A DNA stretch of 64,000 nucleotides from Cupriavidus plantarum (GTDB taxonomy: Bacteria; Pseudomonadota; Gammaproteobacteria; Burkholderiales; Burkholderiaceae), in assembly GCF_905397285.1 (NCBI RefSeq), contig NZ_CAJPUX010000002.1, positions 1,054,001 to 1,118,000 on the forward strand, read 5' to 3'. Below the pieces are notes generated by a model. The model was not told the DNA's origin. It was given only the letters and a program-made list of their open reading frames with translations, and made no database searches. A program made the position numbers and the translations under genes. Positions 25,900 through 34,378 of this stretch are shown here, in pieces. Positions within the stretch are counted from its first letter, which is position 1; every line of letters starts with the position of its first letter.

Positions 25900-27412
25900 C
25901 GTTCATCCCCAGTTGCAGAACGCTTTCTTCGGTCATTTGCGTGTAGTCGAGTTCGCCGGCGACCCGGCCCTCGCGCATCACGTACGTGCGATCGCAGACG
26001 TTGACGATCTCCGGCAGTTCGGAGCTGATCAACAGCACCGCGGCGCCGTCCTTCACGAGGCCGTCGATTAGCGCGAAGATCTCTGCCTTGGCGCCCACGT
26101 CGATCCCGCGCGTCGGCTCGTCGAAGATGAAGAGCTTCGACTCCGCGAGCAGCCATTTGCCGATGACGATCTTCTGCTGGTTGCCGCCCGACAGGTTCTG
26201 CGCGAGCTGGTCGCCATTCGGCGTGGCAATACGCAGGCGCTCGATCTCGCGCGCGGACATCACGTCGGCCTTGCGGCCGCTGTACCAGCGCGCCGGAAAC
26301 GCCCGACCCAGTCCCGCGAGCATCAGGTTGTCGCGGACGGTGCGGATCAGCGCGAGACCTTCCGTCTTGCGGCTCTCCGGAATCAGCGCTGCGCCGAGCG
26401 CGCGGGCCTTTTCGGGGCCGCCGGTCATCGGCTTGCCGAAGATGCGGATCTCGCCTTCGCGGATCGCATCGGCGCCGAAGATCGCGCGCGCCACTTCGCT
26501 GCGGCCCGAGCCGACCAGCCCCGCCAGACCGACGATCTCGCCGGCACGCACGTTCAGGTCGATGCCTTCGATACCGTTGGCCGCGCTCACGCCGCGGACC
26601 TCGAGCGCAAGCTCGCCGGTGGGACCGCCGCGCGTGCGCTGGTAAGTCATGTCGACCTTGCGGCCGACCATGCGGGCGACCAGTTCGTCGGGCGTGGCAT
26701 CGCCGGGCAAATAGCTGCCGACCTTGCGGCCGTCGCGCATGACCGTAATACGATCGCCGAGCGCGAAGACCTCGGCCATGCGATGCGAGATGTAGATCAG
26801 CGACACGCCATCGGCCTTGAGCTTGCCGATGACCTCGAACAGCCGCTCGGTCTCGCGATCGGAGAGCGCGGCGGTCGGCTCGTCGAGCACGAGGATGCGC
26901 GCGTTCTGCGAGAGCGCCTTGGCGATCTCGATCATCTGCTGCTGCGCCACGCCGAGTTCGTGCACGAGCGTATGCGTCGGCAGGTCCATGCCCAGCAGGT
27001 CGAGCAATCGGCGGGCCTCTGCATGCATCGCCTTGTGATCGACCGATCCCGGCAGCCAGCCGCGCGGCTCGCGGCCAAGGAAGATGTTCTGCGCGATGTT
27101 CAGGTAGGGAACGAGCGAGAACTCCTGAAAGATCACCGCGATGCCAAGCCGCATCGTATCGGCGGGGCTGGCCACGGCCACGGGCTGGCCCTTGTAATGG
27201 AACTCGCCGGCATCGGCCACATAGACGCCGCACAGCACCTTCATCAGCGACGACTTGCCCGCGCCATTCTCGCCGAGCAGCATATGGACTTCGCCCGGAT
27301 ACACCGAGAAAGACACGTCGTCGAGCGCCTTGACGCCGGGGAACGATTTCGAGATGCCGCGCATCTCCAGTAATGGGGCGCCCGTGGGCGGGGCGTCGCA
27401 GATGGCGTTCAT
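25892..27412 (-). CDS. Sugar-type ABC importer ATPase (double NBD, RbsA-like)
   Basis: A 506-residue tandem nucleotide-binding protein. The first domain has Walker A GENGAGKSS, a diverged signature (ELGVAQQQMIEIAKAL) and Walker B RILVLDEPTAALSDRE. The second has LVGSGRSEVARAIFG in place of a canonical P-loop, then LSGGNQQKIVIGKWL and LFIFDEPTRGIDVGA. This asymmetry is normal for RbsA/XylG/MglA proteins. It energises the two permeases downstream and is separated from the amidohydrolase by about 10 bp. Confidence 0.94.
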   Translation of the reverse strand: MNAICDAPPTGAPLLEMRGISKSFPGVKALDDVSFSVYPGEVHMLLGENGAGKSSLMKVLCGVYVADAGEFHYKGQPVAVASPADTMRLGIAVIFQEFSLVPYLNIAQNIFLGREPRGWLPGSVDHKAMHAEARRLLDLLGMDLPTHTLVHELGVAQQQMIEIAKALSQNARILVLDEPTAALSDRETERLFEVIGKLKADGVSLIYISHRMAEVFALGDRITVMRDGRKVGSYLPGDATPDELVARMVGRKVDMTYQRTRGGPTGELALEVRGVSAANGIEGIDLNVRAGEIVGLAGLVGSGRSEVARAIFGADAIREGEIRIFGKPMTGGPEKARALGAALIPESRKTEGLALIRTVRDNLMLAGLGRAFPARWYSGRKADVMSAREIERLRIATPNGDQLAQNLSGGNQQKIVIGKWLLAESKLFIFDEPTRGIDVGAKAEIFALIDGLVKDGAAVLLISSELPEIVNVCDRTYVMREGRVAGELDYTQMTEESVLQLGMNDA

Positions 27413-27421
27413 GGTCTCCTC

Positions 27422-28786
27422 CTACTGATGGGTATGGTCCTGCAGCAGCCGTTCACCCGATGCGCGCAGGGTCGCCAGGACGGATGGCAGTCCGTCGGCC
27501 AGCAGCGTGCCATGGCGCTTGCGCGCCACGCCGGCCACAAACACGCTGTCGATATTGGCGAGGCTCGCCTGCATCACGACCGCGCTCACGGGGTCGTGTA
27601 GCGGGAACATGTTCAGGCGCCGCGCATCGATCATCACGAGGTCCGCCTGCTTGCCCGGCGCGAGCGAGCCGATGCGGTCGGCCAGGCCGAGCATCCGCGC
27701 GCCTTCCACGGTGATCCACGACAGGGCATCGGCAACGCTCACGCCGTGCTGGGCGGCAATGCCATCGTGCGTGTTGCGGTACTCGGCGTGATCGAGCGCG
27801 CGCTGCACGCCGAGGGCCATGCGCGCAGCGATGAACATCTCGCCGGACAGCCCGGACTCGAGATCGACCCCGAGCGACGGCGCGGCACCCAGCGCGCGCA
27901 ACCGTCCCGTGATCGGAAAGCCGTGCCCCTGCGTGAGTTCGTTCTCCGGCGTGACCGAGAAGCTCATGCCCGCATCGACGAACCGGGCCAGCTGCGCGTC
28001 CGTCAGGTTGTTGCCGTGGACAATGTTGATGTGCGGCCCGAGAAGCCCCGCCGCTTCGAGGCGATCCCAGCCCTCGGGCGTGCGGGCCGCGCCACCGCCC
28101 TGATGCATGCTCGCGATCAGGCCGAACTCCTTCGCCAGCCGGAAGTCGTGCAACGCCACATCCATCGTCGAATAATGCGGCCCGAGTATGGCGAGGCCGA
28201 GGCTCACCAGCGCGTGGCCCTGCAACCGGCGCGCGATACGTTCGACTTCGGCGCGCGGGTGCGGCGTCTCCCAGAACGGCGCGACGCCCGGCCTGGGATC
28301 GGGCTTGGGCGAACCATGGAAGAACGCGGCGCGGATGCCGGACGCTTGCAGCGCATCGATGGCGGCGTCGCTGTGCGCGGGCGTGGGATTGTTGTGGCAC
28401 CAATCGACGAGCGTCGTCGTGCCGCAATCGAGCTGGTTCCAGGCGCCGGCCAGCGTGGCGATGTGGATGTCTTCCGGTGTAAAGCGCGTCGCGAGCCCGG
28501 CATGCATCTGCCGGAAGTATTCGGTCAGCGTCCAGCCTGCGGCGACACCGCGCAAGGCGGTCTGCCACGTGTGCATGTGGGCGTTGATGAAGCCGGGCGT
28601 GACGATGAACCCGTCGGCGTCGATGACGGTCGCGCCGCTGGCTTCCGTGGCGGCATCGAGCTTCGCCCCGATGGCCGCGATGCGGTCGCGGTCGACCAGC
28701 AGATCGCCGGTCATCACGCCGCACGGGTCGCCATTTCTGGCTTCCATCGTGACGAGCGTTGCCCCGCGGATTAGCGTTCGCGTCAT
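27422..28786 (-). CDS. Metal-dependent amidohydrolase (cytosine-deaminase/ATZ-TRZ-like)
   Basis: A 454-residue TIM-barrel hydrolase; ATG 28786 has AGGAGAC upstream. The metal motif HxH is at 70-72 (NAHMHTW). Other ligand candidates are His in SMHQGGG, His in INIVHGNN and Asp in LGVDLESGLS. Relatives deaminate or hydrolyse purines, s-triazines and cyclic amidines. The usual HxAE motif around the third ligand is HQGGG here, so classical deaminase chemistry is uncertain. It is first in the importer operon, suggesting the imported compound carries an amide or amino group. It is divergent from the LysR gene and has a paralogue at 35403-36728. Confidence 0.88.
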   Translation of the reverse strand: MTRTLIRGATLVTMEARNGDPCGVMTGDLLVDRDRIAAIGAKLDAATEASGATVIDADGFIVTPGFINAHMHTWQTALRGVAAGWTLTEYFRQMHAGLATRFTPEDIHIATLAGAWNQLDCGTTTLVDWCHNNPTPAHSDAAIDALQASGIRAAFFHGSPKPDPRPGVAPFWETPHPRAEVERIARRLQGHALVSLGLAILGPHYSTMDVALHDFRLAKEFGLIASMHQGGGAARTPEGWDRLEAAGLLGPHINIVHGNNLTDAQLARFVDAGMSFSVTPENELTQGHGFPITGRLRALGAAPSLGVDLESGLSGEMFIAARMALGVQRALDHAEYRNTHDGIAAQHGVSVADALSWITVEGARMLGLADRIGSLAPGKQADLVMIDARRLNMFPLHDPVSAVVMQASLANIDSVFVAGVARKRHGTLLADGLPSVLATLRASGERLLQDHTHQ

Positions 28787-28865
28787 CGTCTTTGTCTCCT
28801 CGTCCGGCATCGTGTCGGCCGGTTGGAAAGCAGTCTATACTCCGCGAAACTGAAAAAGAATGAGC

Positions 28866-28886
28866 GTGGAAGGAAATCTTTCTTCC
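28866..28886. promoter_or_regulatory. Imperfect palindrome in amidohydrolase/LysR divergent region
   Basis: GGAAGGAAATCTTTCTTCC pairs at seven of nine arm positions. It lies in the AT-richer 143-bp region between the two divergent starts, followed by two copies of GCGAGAAAAT. The 11-mer GTGGAAGGAAA starting at 28866 recurs upstream of maleylacetate reductase. It is a candidate LysR binding site. Confidence 0.5.
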
Positions 28887-28929
28887 GCCCAGCGAGAAAA
28901 TCGCGAGAAAATCCACGGGGAGACAGCGC

Positions 28930-29856
28930 ATGGACCGATGGACCGAAATCGAGCTATTCGTGCAGACGGCGGAGCTCGGCAGCCTGACCCGGGCCGCCGA
29001 GAATCTTGAAATGTCGAACGCGGCGGCAAGCCGGTATCTGAACTCGCTCGAACGCCGGTTATCGGCGCGGTTGATCGAGCGCAGCACGCGGCGGCTTTAC
29101 CTGACGCAGGTGGGAGAACAGTTCTTCCGGCGATGCAAGGAACTGCTCGCGGAGATGAAAGAGGCGGAGGCGGATGTCAGCGCCAACGTGCTGGAGCCCG
29201 GCGGGACGCTGACGGTCACCGCCTCGCTGTCGTTCTCGATGATCCATATCGCGCCGCTGCTGCCGGAGTTTACGGCGCGCTATCCGAAGGTCAGCGTCAA
29301 TATCATCGCCGCCAACCGCTATTACGACATCATGGACAGCGGCATCGACCTCGCGATTCGGACGCGCGAGTTCGAGCCCGACTCGAACCTCACGGTCCGT
29401 CGGCTGGCGCAGACGCGGCGCATCCTCGCTGCATCGCCGAAGTACCTCGACCAGCGCGGCATGCCGCGCACGGTGGAGGACCTCGCCAATCACGCGATGC
29501 TGATCTATTCGTATGCCAACCGGCCCAACGAGCTGATCTTTACGCGCGGGGGCGAGGAAGATCGGGAAACACGGGTGATCAACGTCCGCAGCACATTCGA
29601 GTCGAACGACGGACAGGTGCTGCGCGCGGCCGCGCTGAAGGGCATGGGCATCCTGGTGCAACCCAAGTACATCCTCTACGACGACATCGTCGCGGGCCGG
29701 CTGGTGCCCGTGCTGGACGAATGGGACCTGCCGCGGCTGACCGTCAACATTGCCTTCCAGAACAGGGCGCATCTGCCCGCGCGGATCCGCCTGTTCATCG
29801 AGTTTCTGGTCGATAACTTCCGCCGCATGGACTACGAGCGGAAGTGGACGAGCTGA
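28930..29856 (+). CDS. LysR-family transcriptional regulator
   Basis: A 308-residue protein with an N-terminal LysR HTH (WTEIELFVQTAELGSLTRAA, SNAAASRYLNSLERRLSARL). The C-terminal substrate-binding domain is of the CrgA/PecT-like type (GTLTVTASLSFSMIHIAPLL). It lies between the two minus-strand operons of the hydroxyquinol-type locus: divergent from the importer/amidohydrolase operon and convergent with the oxidoreductase/maleylacetate-reductase operon. That placement makes it the probable activator of both; the inducer is unknown. Confidence 0.9.
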   Translation: MDRWTEIELFVQTAELGSLTRAAENLEMSNAAASRYLNSLERRLSARLIERSTRRLYLTQVGEQFFRRCKELLAEMKEAEADVSANVLEPGGTLTVTASLSFSMIHIAPLLPEFTARYPKVSVNIIAANRYYDIMDSGIDLAIRTREFEPDSNLTVRRLAQTRRILAASPKYLDQRGMPRTVEDLANHAMLIYSYANRPNELIFTRGGEEDRETRVINVRSTFESNDGQVLRAAALKGMGILVQPKYILYDDIVAGRLVPVLDEWDLPRLTVNIAFQNRAHLPARIRLFIEFLVDNFRRMDYERKWTS

Positions 29857-29890
29857 AGGTGGCTCATGAAGGCAGCTCCCCTTGGTTCGC

Positions 29891-30760
29891 TCAACCCGGC
29901 AGCCCTGCCGCGCGTGCGGCGGACTTGATCACCGCCGCATAATCGTCCCCGGCGAAACCCTGCGCCGCAGCCCCCTGCAGCATCTGCCCAAGCAGGGCGG
30001 TCAGCCCCATCGGCACCCGAAGGTCGGCCCCGGCATCGAGAATCAGGCCCACGTCCTTGAGCATCTGATCGACGGTAAACGTCGGCGTGTAGTCATGCAC
30101 CGACAACTGCACGGACTTCGCCTTGACGATCGGCGAGGCGACGGCGCTCGCGCCGATCACGTCCCACATGGCCTGCCAGTCGAGTCCGCCTTTCTGGCCG
30201 AGCGTCAGCGCTTCCGCGAGCATGCCGGAAGTCAGGCCAATGAGCAGATTGATCACCAGCTTCATCAGGCGCGCCTGCTCGCCATCGCCGAGATAGAACT
30301 GCGTCGGGCCGAAGAGGGCGAGCAGCGGTTGCACGCGTTCGTAAGCGCGAGCGGGGCCGGACACCATCGACGTCAGCTTTGCCGCTTCCGCCATATGATT
30401 GTTGCCCGACACGGTCACGCGCAGATAGCCGATGTCGCGCGCGGCGAGGGTTTCGGCCGCGACCGCTGAGGCGGTCGGGGAGATCGTGCTCGTATCGATA
30501 TAGAGGGCGCCCGGCCGCGCGGCGGCCGCGACCTGGGTGGCTACCGCGGCGAAAGCGGCGTCATGCGGCATCGAACTGAAGGTCGCCTCGGCGCCGCCGA
30601 CGGCCTCCGCGAGCGAGGCCGCGACGGTCAGGCCCGCGGCGCGCGCGGCATCCGTCTGGGCCGGCGCGATATCGAACACCACCACCTCGTGACCGCCGTT
30701 GGCCAGATGCCGGGCCATCGGCAATCCCATCTTGCCGGTCCCCACGAATGCAATCTTCAT
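29891..30760 (-). CDS. 3-Hydroxyisobutyrate-dehydrogenase-family NAD(P) oxidoreductase
   Basis: A 289-residue beta-hydroxyacid dehydrogenase. The N-terminal motif FVGTGKMGLPMARHL binds NAD(P), IDTSTISP follows, and the catalytic Lys is in LMKLVINLLIG. The substrate-binding motif is altered: the usual DAPVSGG is RVTVSGNN here. Members reduce or oxidise beta-hydroxy acids or semialdehydes. It follows maleylacetate reductase by 32 bp in the same orientation, so the two likely share a transcript and pathway. Confidence 0.87.
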   Translation of the reverse strand: MKIAFVGTGKMGLPMARHLANGGHEVVVFDIAPAQTDAARAAGLTVAASLAEAVGGAEATFSSMPHDAAFAAVATQVAAAARPGALYIDTSTISPTASAVAAETLAARDIGYLRVTVSGNNHMAEAAKLTSMVSGPARAYERVQPLLALFGPTQFYLGDGEQARLMKLVINLLIGLTSGMLAEALTLGQKGGLDWQAMWDVIGASAVASPIVKAKSVQLSVHDYTPTFTVDQMLKDVGLILDAGADLRVPMGLTALLGQMLQGAAAQGFAGDDYAAVIKSAARAAGLPG

Positions 30761-30792
30761 TTGTCTCGCTCCTCTTATGTACTGTTGTGTAT

Positions 30793-31857
30793 CTAGCGTG
30801 GCCGGGTGCCGGCATAGGCGGCCTGGATCAGCGCCCGCAACGGCTCGCGTTCGATCGCGCGCGGATTCCAGTACGGATTCGCCAACGCCCGCTCGAGCGC
30901 GACGTCGATATCCGCCTCGCCCATCCCGATATCCCGCAAGGCCACGGGCGCGCCATGATGCGCGGCCATGTCGAACAGCCTTGCCGGCACCTCTTCCGCG
31001 CTGCCGCCGATAGCCCGCGCGATACGGGCCATCGCCTCCGGGACCGCCACCGCGTTATAGGCGAGCGCATGCGGCAGCACGATCGTATGCGTCTCGGCAT
31101 GCGGCAGGTCGAAGCTGCCGCCGATCGTATGGCACAACTTGTGGTGCAGGGCCATGCCAACATTGCCGAGCACGGTGCCGCACAACCACGCCCCATACAG
31201 GCACTGCGCGCGCCCATCGGCGTCTCGCGGGTTAGCCATCACCGCCGGAATGCCCTCGAACAGCGCCCGGATCCCTTCCTCGGCCATCAGCGACATGACG
31301 GGGTTCGCATCGCGGGCATAGAGACCCTCGGCCGCGTGAGCAATAGCATTCAGTCCGCTCGTCACGGTCAGCTGGGCCGGCAGGTCGTAGGTCAGTTCGG
31401 GGTCATAGATCACGGTGCGCGCGAGCACGCGCAGGTCGCGCCCGGTCCGCTTCTGGCCGCCTTCGGTCAGCCCATAGATCGGCGTCATCTCGGAGCCGGC
31501 GTAGCTGGTCGGGATGGCGATGTACGGCAGACCGGTATCCAGCGCAATGGCCTTGGCGAGCCCGGTCGTCGAACCGCCGCCAATCGCCACCATGCAGTCG
31601 GCGCCGGCCGTTTTGGCCTTTGCCACGGCCTGGCGGGCGACTTCGATGGGCACGTGCATGACCGCGCCCGCATGGACGCCGGCACTGCGCTCCCCTAGCC
31701 GCGCCGCCACTTGTTCGGCGGCGTCGGCCTGATTGGGCGTGCTCAGGACCAGCGCCCGGGCGCCGCCGAGCCGTTCCACCTCGTCCGCCACCTGGCGCAC
31801 GCTACCCGCCCCGAACACGACACGTGCCGCATGGGCTTCGTATGTAAAGCTCTGCAT
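30793..31857 (-). CDS. Maleylacetate reductase
   Basis: A 354-residue iron-alcohol-dehydrogenase-fold enzyme that reduces maleylacetate to 3-oxoadipate with NAD(P)H. The diagnostic stretch IAIPTSYAGSEMTPIYGLTE, then KRTGRDLRVLARTVIYDPEL, together with SGLNAIAHAAEGLYA and KLCHTIGGSFDLPHAETHT, is characteristic of maleylacetate reductases rather than generic Fe-ADHs. Length fits the family. It completes the ring-cleavage branch begun by the intradiol dioxygenase about 8 kb away, feeding the beta-ketoadipate pathway. The upstream inverted repeat shares a motif with the LysR region. Confidence 0.93.
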   Translation of the reverse strand: MQSFTYEAHAARVVFGAGSVRQVADEVERLGGARALVLSTPNQADAAEQVAARLGERSAGVHAGAVMHVPIEVARQAVAKAKTAGADCMVAIGGGSTTGLAKAIALDTGLPYIAIPTSYAGSEMTPIYGLTEGGQKRTGRDLRVLARTVIYDPELTYDLPAQLTVTSGLNAIAHAAEGLYARDANPVMSLMAEEGIRALFEGIPAVMANPRDADGRAQCLYGAWLCGTVLGNVGMALHHKLCHTIGGSFDLPHAETHTIVLPHALAYNAVAVPEAMARIARAIGGSAEEVPARLFDMAAHHGAPVALRDIGMGEADIDVALERALANPYWNPRAIEREPLRALIQAAYAGTRPR

Positions 31858-31905
31858 GGTTTTGATATCCGCTATGAGTCGTCTGTCTCCGCCTGAGACC
31901 TTATA

Positions 31906-31926
31906 TTTCCTGCCGGTGGAAGGAAA
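31906..31926. promoter_or_regulatory. Inverted repeat upstream of maleylacetate reductase
   Basis: Perfect arms TTTCCT and AGGAAA are separated by 9 bp, about 50 bp before the start codon. The right arm is embedded in GTGGAAGGAAA, identical to the sequence at 28866-28876 beside the LysR gene. Confidence 0.5.
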
Positions 31927-32051
31927 CAGCGCGAGAGAAAAACAGTCTTCAGGCTGGCGGAAAAATCCCACCCTATCCCATCGCATGATTTCGCTTGCCC
32001 GCGCATGTGCCTATGCTTGCGGCCAGAGCCCTCCCAGACCAGATCGCCGCC

Positions 32052-33041
32052 ATGCCGACCAGCACCCCCTCCGTTCCCGTCACGCCCACCGCTTCGGGCT
32101 TCGCCGTCCCAGCGTCCGCCATGGGCATCGTGCTCGGCATGGCCGGGCTCGGCAACTGCTGGCGCGTCGCGCATACGCTCTGGGGCGCGAACCCGGTCGT
32201 ATCCGACGTCATCTTCGCGGTGACGACCGTCATCTGGGGCATCCTCGTCCTGGCGTTCGCCTCCAAATGGCTCACGCACCGCGCGGAAGCGATGGCCGAG
32301 GCGCGGCACCCCGTGGCCTGCTGTTTCATCGGGCTGATCCCCGTCGCCACGATGCTGGTCGCCGTCTGGCTCCACGGCTACGTACCGGCGCTCGGCACCG
32401 CGCTGATCGTGATCGGCGCGGCGGCCCAGCTCGGGTTCTCGACCTACCGCAGCGGCGGCATGATGCGCGGCGGGCGCAAGCTTGGCGATACCACGGCGGT
32501 CATGTATCTCCCGACCGTGGCCGGTAACTTCGTCTCGGCCATCGCCTTGAGCACGCTGGGCTGGGCCGACCTGGCCAAACTGTTTTTCGGCGCCGGGCTG
32601 TTTTCCTGGCTGGCGATCGAATCGATCCTGACCTATCGCCTCTATCTCGGCGATGAACTGCCGCCTGCCATCCGTCCGACGCTCGGTATCCAGCTGGCGC
32701 CGCCGGTCGTTGGCGCCGTGGCCTATCTGGCCGTGACCGGCGGCACCCTCGACTGGCCGTTCTACGCCATGTTCGGCTACGGGCTACTCCAGTTCCTCTT
32801 TCTGGCACGCCTGGCAGGCTGGTTTTCCGCCTCTGGCGCCACGCCGTCCTTCTGGGCGTTCAGTTTCGGCGTCACCGCGCTCGGGCTGGCCTGCCTCCGC
32901 GCCGCAACGCTGGCGCCGGCGTCCCTGTTCGCAACCCTGGCATTGCCGCTGTTCATGTTCGTCAACGTGTTCATCGCGGCCCTGTTCCTGATGACCCTGC
33001 GCCTGCTCTGGCAAGGCCGCCTGTTCCGCCGGACCGCCTGA
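32052..33041 (+). CDS. TehA/SLAC1-family membrane transporter
   Basis: About 329 residues with roughly ten hydrophobic helices (MGIVLGMAGLGNCWRVAHTL near the start, then VVSDVIFAVTTVIWGILVLA). The pattern fits the TehA/SLAC1 anion-channel fold, also annotated as tellurite-resistance or C4-dicarboxylate transporters. The ATG chosen gives MPTSTPSV; a TTG 19 codons upstream is less likely. It is divergent from maleylacetate reductase across about 195 bp, so it might export or import an acid of that pathway, but this is only positional. Confidence 0.85.
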   Translation: MPTSTPSVPVTPTASGFAVPASAMGIVLGMAGLGNCWRVAHTLWGANPVVSDVIFAVTTVIWGILVLAFASKWLTHRAEAMAEARHPVACCFIGLIPVATMLVAVWLHGYVPALGTALIVIGAAAQLGFSTYRSGGMMRGGRKLGDTTAVMYLPTVAGNFVSAIALSTLGWADLAKLFFGAGLFSWLAIESILTYRLYLGDELPPAIRPTLGIQLAPPVVGAVAYLAVTGGTLDWPFYAMFGYGLLQFLFLARLAGWFSASGATPSFWAFSFGVTALGLACLRAATLAPASLFATLALPLFMFVNVFIAALFLMTLRLLWQGRLFRRTA

Positions 33042-33187
33042 CCGGGGCTGGCCGGAGCGGACCCGGACGCAAGCCGGTGTCGGACGGGGACCGATGGCGG
33101 CCCCGTCCCGGAAGCGTGCACAATGCGCAATGCGCGCCGCTGTCCGGCTGGCGTGCCATCCACGCTCGGGTAGCGCAAGGGGTATTC

Positions 33188-34375
33188 ATGGCCGATTCGA
33201 CAGGTTCCACGGGCCTGCATCACAAGACGTTCCTGCTTCTGCTCGCCGCCGTTACCATCGCGTTCTTCTGGATCCTGCTGCCGTTCTACGGCGCGGTGTT
33301 CTGGGGCGCGGTGCTGGCGATCATCTTCGCGCCACTGCAGCGCTGGCTCGTCGCGCGGTTGAAAGGGCGGGCGAATATCGCGTCGCTGCTTACGTTGCTC
33401 CTCGTGCTGTTGCTGGTGATCCTGCCGCTGACGCTGATCTCGATCTCGCTTGTCAACGAGGGGATCAACCTGTACGAGAGCATCAAGTCGGGGCAGATCA
33501 ACTTCGGCGTCTATTTCCAGCGCGCGGTCGATGCGCTGCCGCCGTATTTCCGGGAGCTGCTGTCGCGCTTCGACGTGCAGAGCCTGTCGGATCTGCAACA
33601 GAAACTCAGCGCGAGCGCGATGCAGACCAGCCAGTTCCTCGCGACGCGGGCGCTGAGCATCGGCCAGAACACGGCGCATATGCTGATCGGCTTCGGCATC
33701 ATGATGTACCTGCTGTTCTTCCTGCTCCGCGACGGGCCGCAACTGTCGCGGCGCGTGCGCATCGCGGTGCCACTGAGCACCGCGCACAAGCAGCATCTGA
33801 TCAAGAAGTTCACGATGGTCGTGCGCGCGACGGTCAAGGGCAACATCGCGGTGGCGGTGGTGCAGGGGACGCTCGGTGGCGTAATCTTCGCGGTGCTCGG
33901 CATCCAGGGGTCGCTGCTCTGGGGCGCCATCATGGCGTTCCTGTCGCTGCTGCCGGCCGTGGGCGCCGCGCTGATCTGGCTGCCCGTGGCCGTGTACTTC
34001 CTGCTCACCGGCGATCTTGTGAAGGGATTCGTGCTGATTGGCTTCGGCACGCTTGTCATCGGCATGGTCGATAACGTGCTGCGCCCGATTCTCGTGGGCA
34101 AGGACACGCAGATGCCGGACTACGTCGTGCTGATCTCGACGCTGGGCGGCATGGCGCTGTTCGGTCTCAACGGCTTTGTCATCGGACCGCTGGTCGCGGC
34201 ACTGTTCATTGCCTGCTGGGACCTGCACAGCATTGGCGAGGGCGCGCCGCCCGAGACGCTGCGCGAGGAGGCACGGTCCGGCGCGGCGAGGGAGGAAGCG
34301 CGGGAAGCACGGAAAGCGCTGGCGGTGGAGGATCGCACCAGCGACCGCGCCAACGACAGGGCGACGACCGACTGA
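33188..34375 (+). CDS. AI-2E/PerM-family permease
   Basis: A 395-residue inner-membrane protein. It has the typical layout: three or so N-terminal helices (FLLLLAAVTIAFFWILLPFY), a soluble amphipathic stretch (ALPPYFRELLSRFDVQSLSD), then further helices with GALLWGAIMAF-like and VIGMVDNVLRPILVGKDTQM motifs diagnostic of the family. The C-terminus is a charged Ala/Arg/Glu-rich tail. Members export AI-2 or act as Na+/H+ antiporters; the substrate is not predictable. AAGGGG precedes the ATG. Confidence 0.88.
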   Translation: MADSTGSTGLHHKTFLLLLAAVTIAFFWILLPFYGAVFWGAVLAIIFAPLQRWLVARLKGRANIASLLTLLLVLLLVILPLTLISISLVNEGINLYESIKSGQINFGVYFQRAVDALPPYFRELLSRFDVQSLSDLQQKLSASAMQTSQFLATRALSIGQNTAHMLIGFGIMMYLLFFLLRDGPQLSRRVRIAVPLSTAHKQHLIKKFTMVVRATVKGNIAVAVVQGTLGGVIFAVLGIQGSLLWGAIMAFLSLLPAVGAALIWLPVAVYFLLTGDLVKGFVLIGFGTLVIGMVDNVLRPILVGKDTQMPDYVVLISTLGGMALFGLNGFVIGPLVAALFIACWDLHSIGEGAPPETLREEARSGAAREEAREARKALAVEDRTSDRANDRATTD

Positions 34376-34378
34376 GCG

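Noticed and set aside
32777..34228. 483-codon minus-strand frame over the TehA-like and AI-2E genes
   Set aside because: Gln/Arg/His-rich translation antisense to two hydrophobic transporters; typical shadow of membrane genes.
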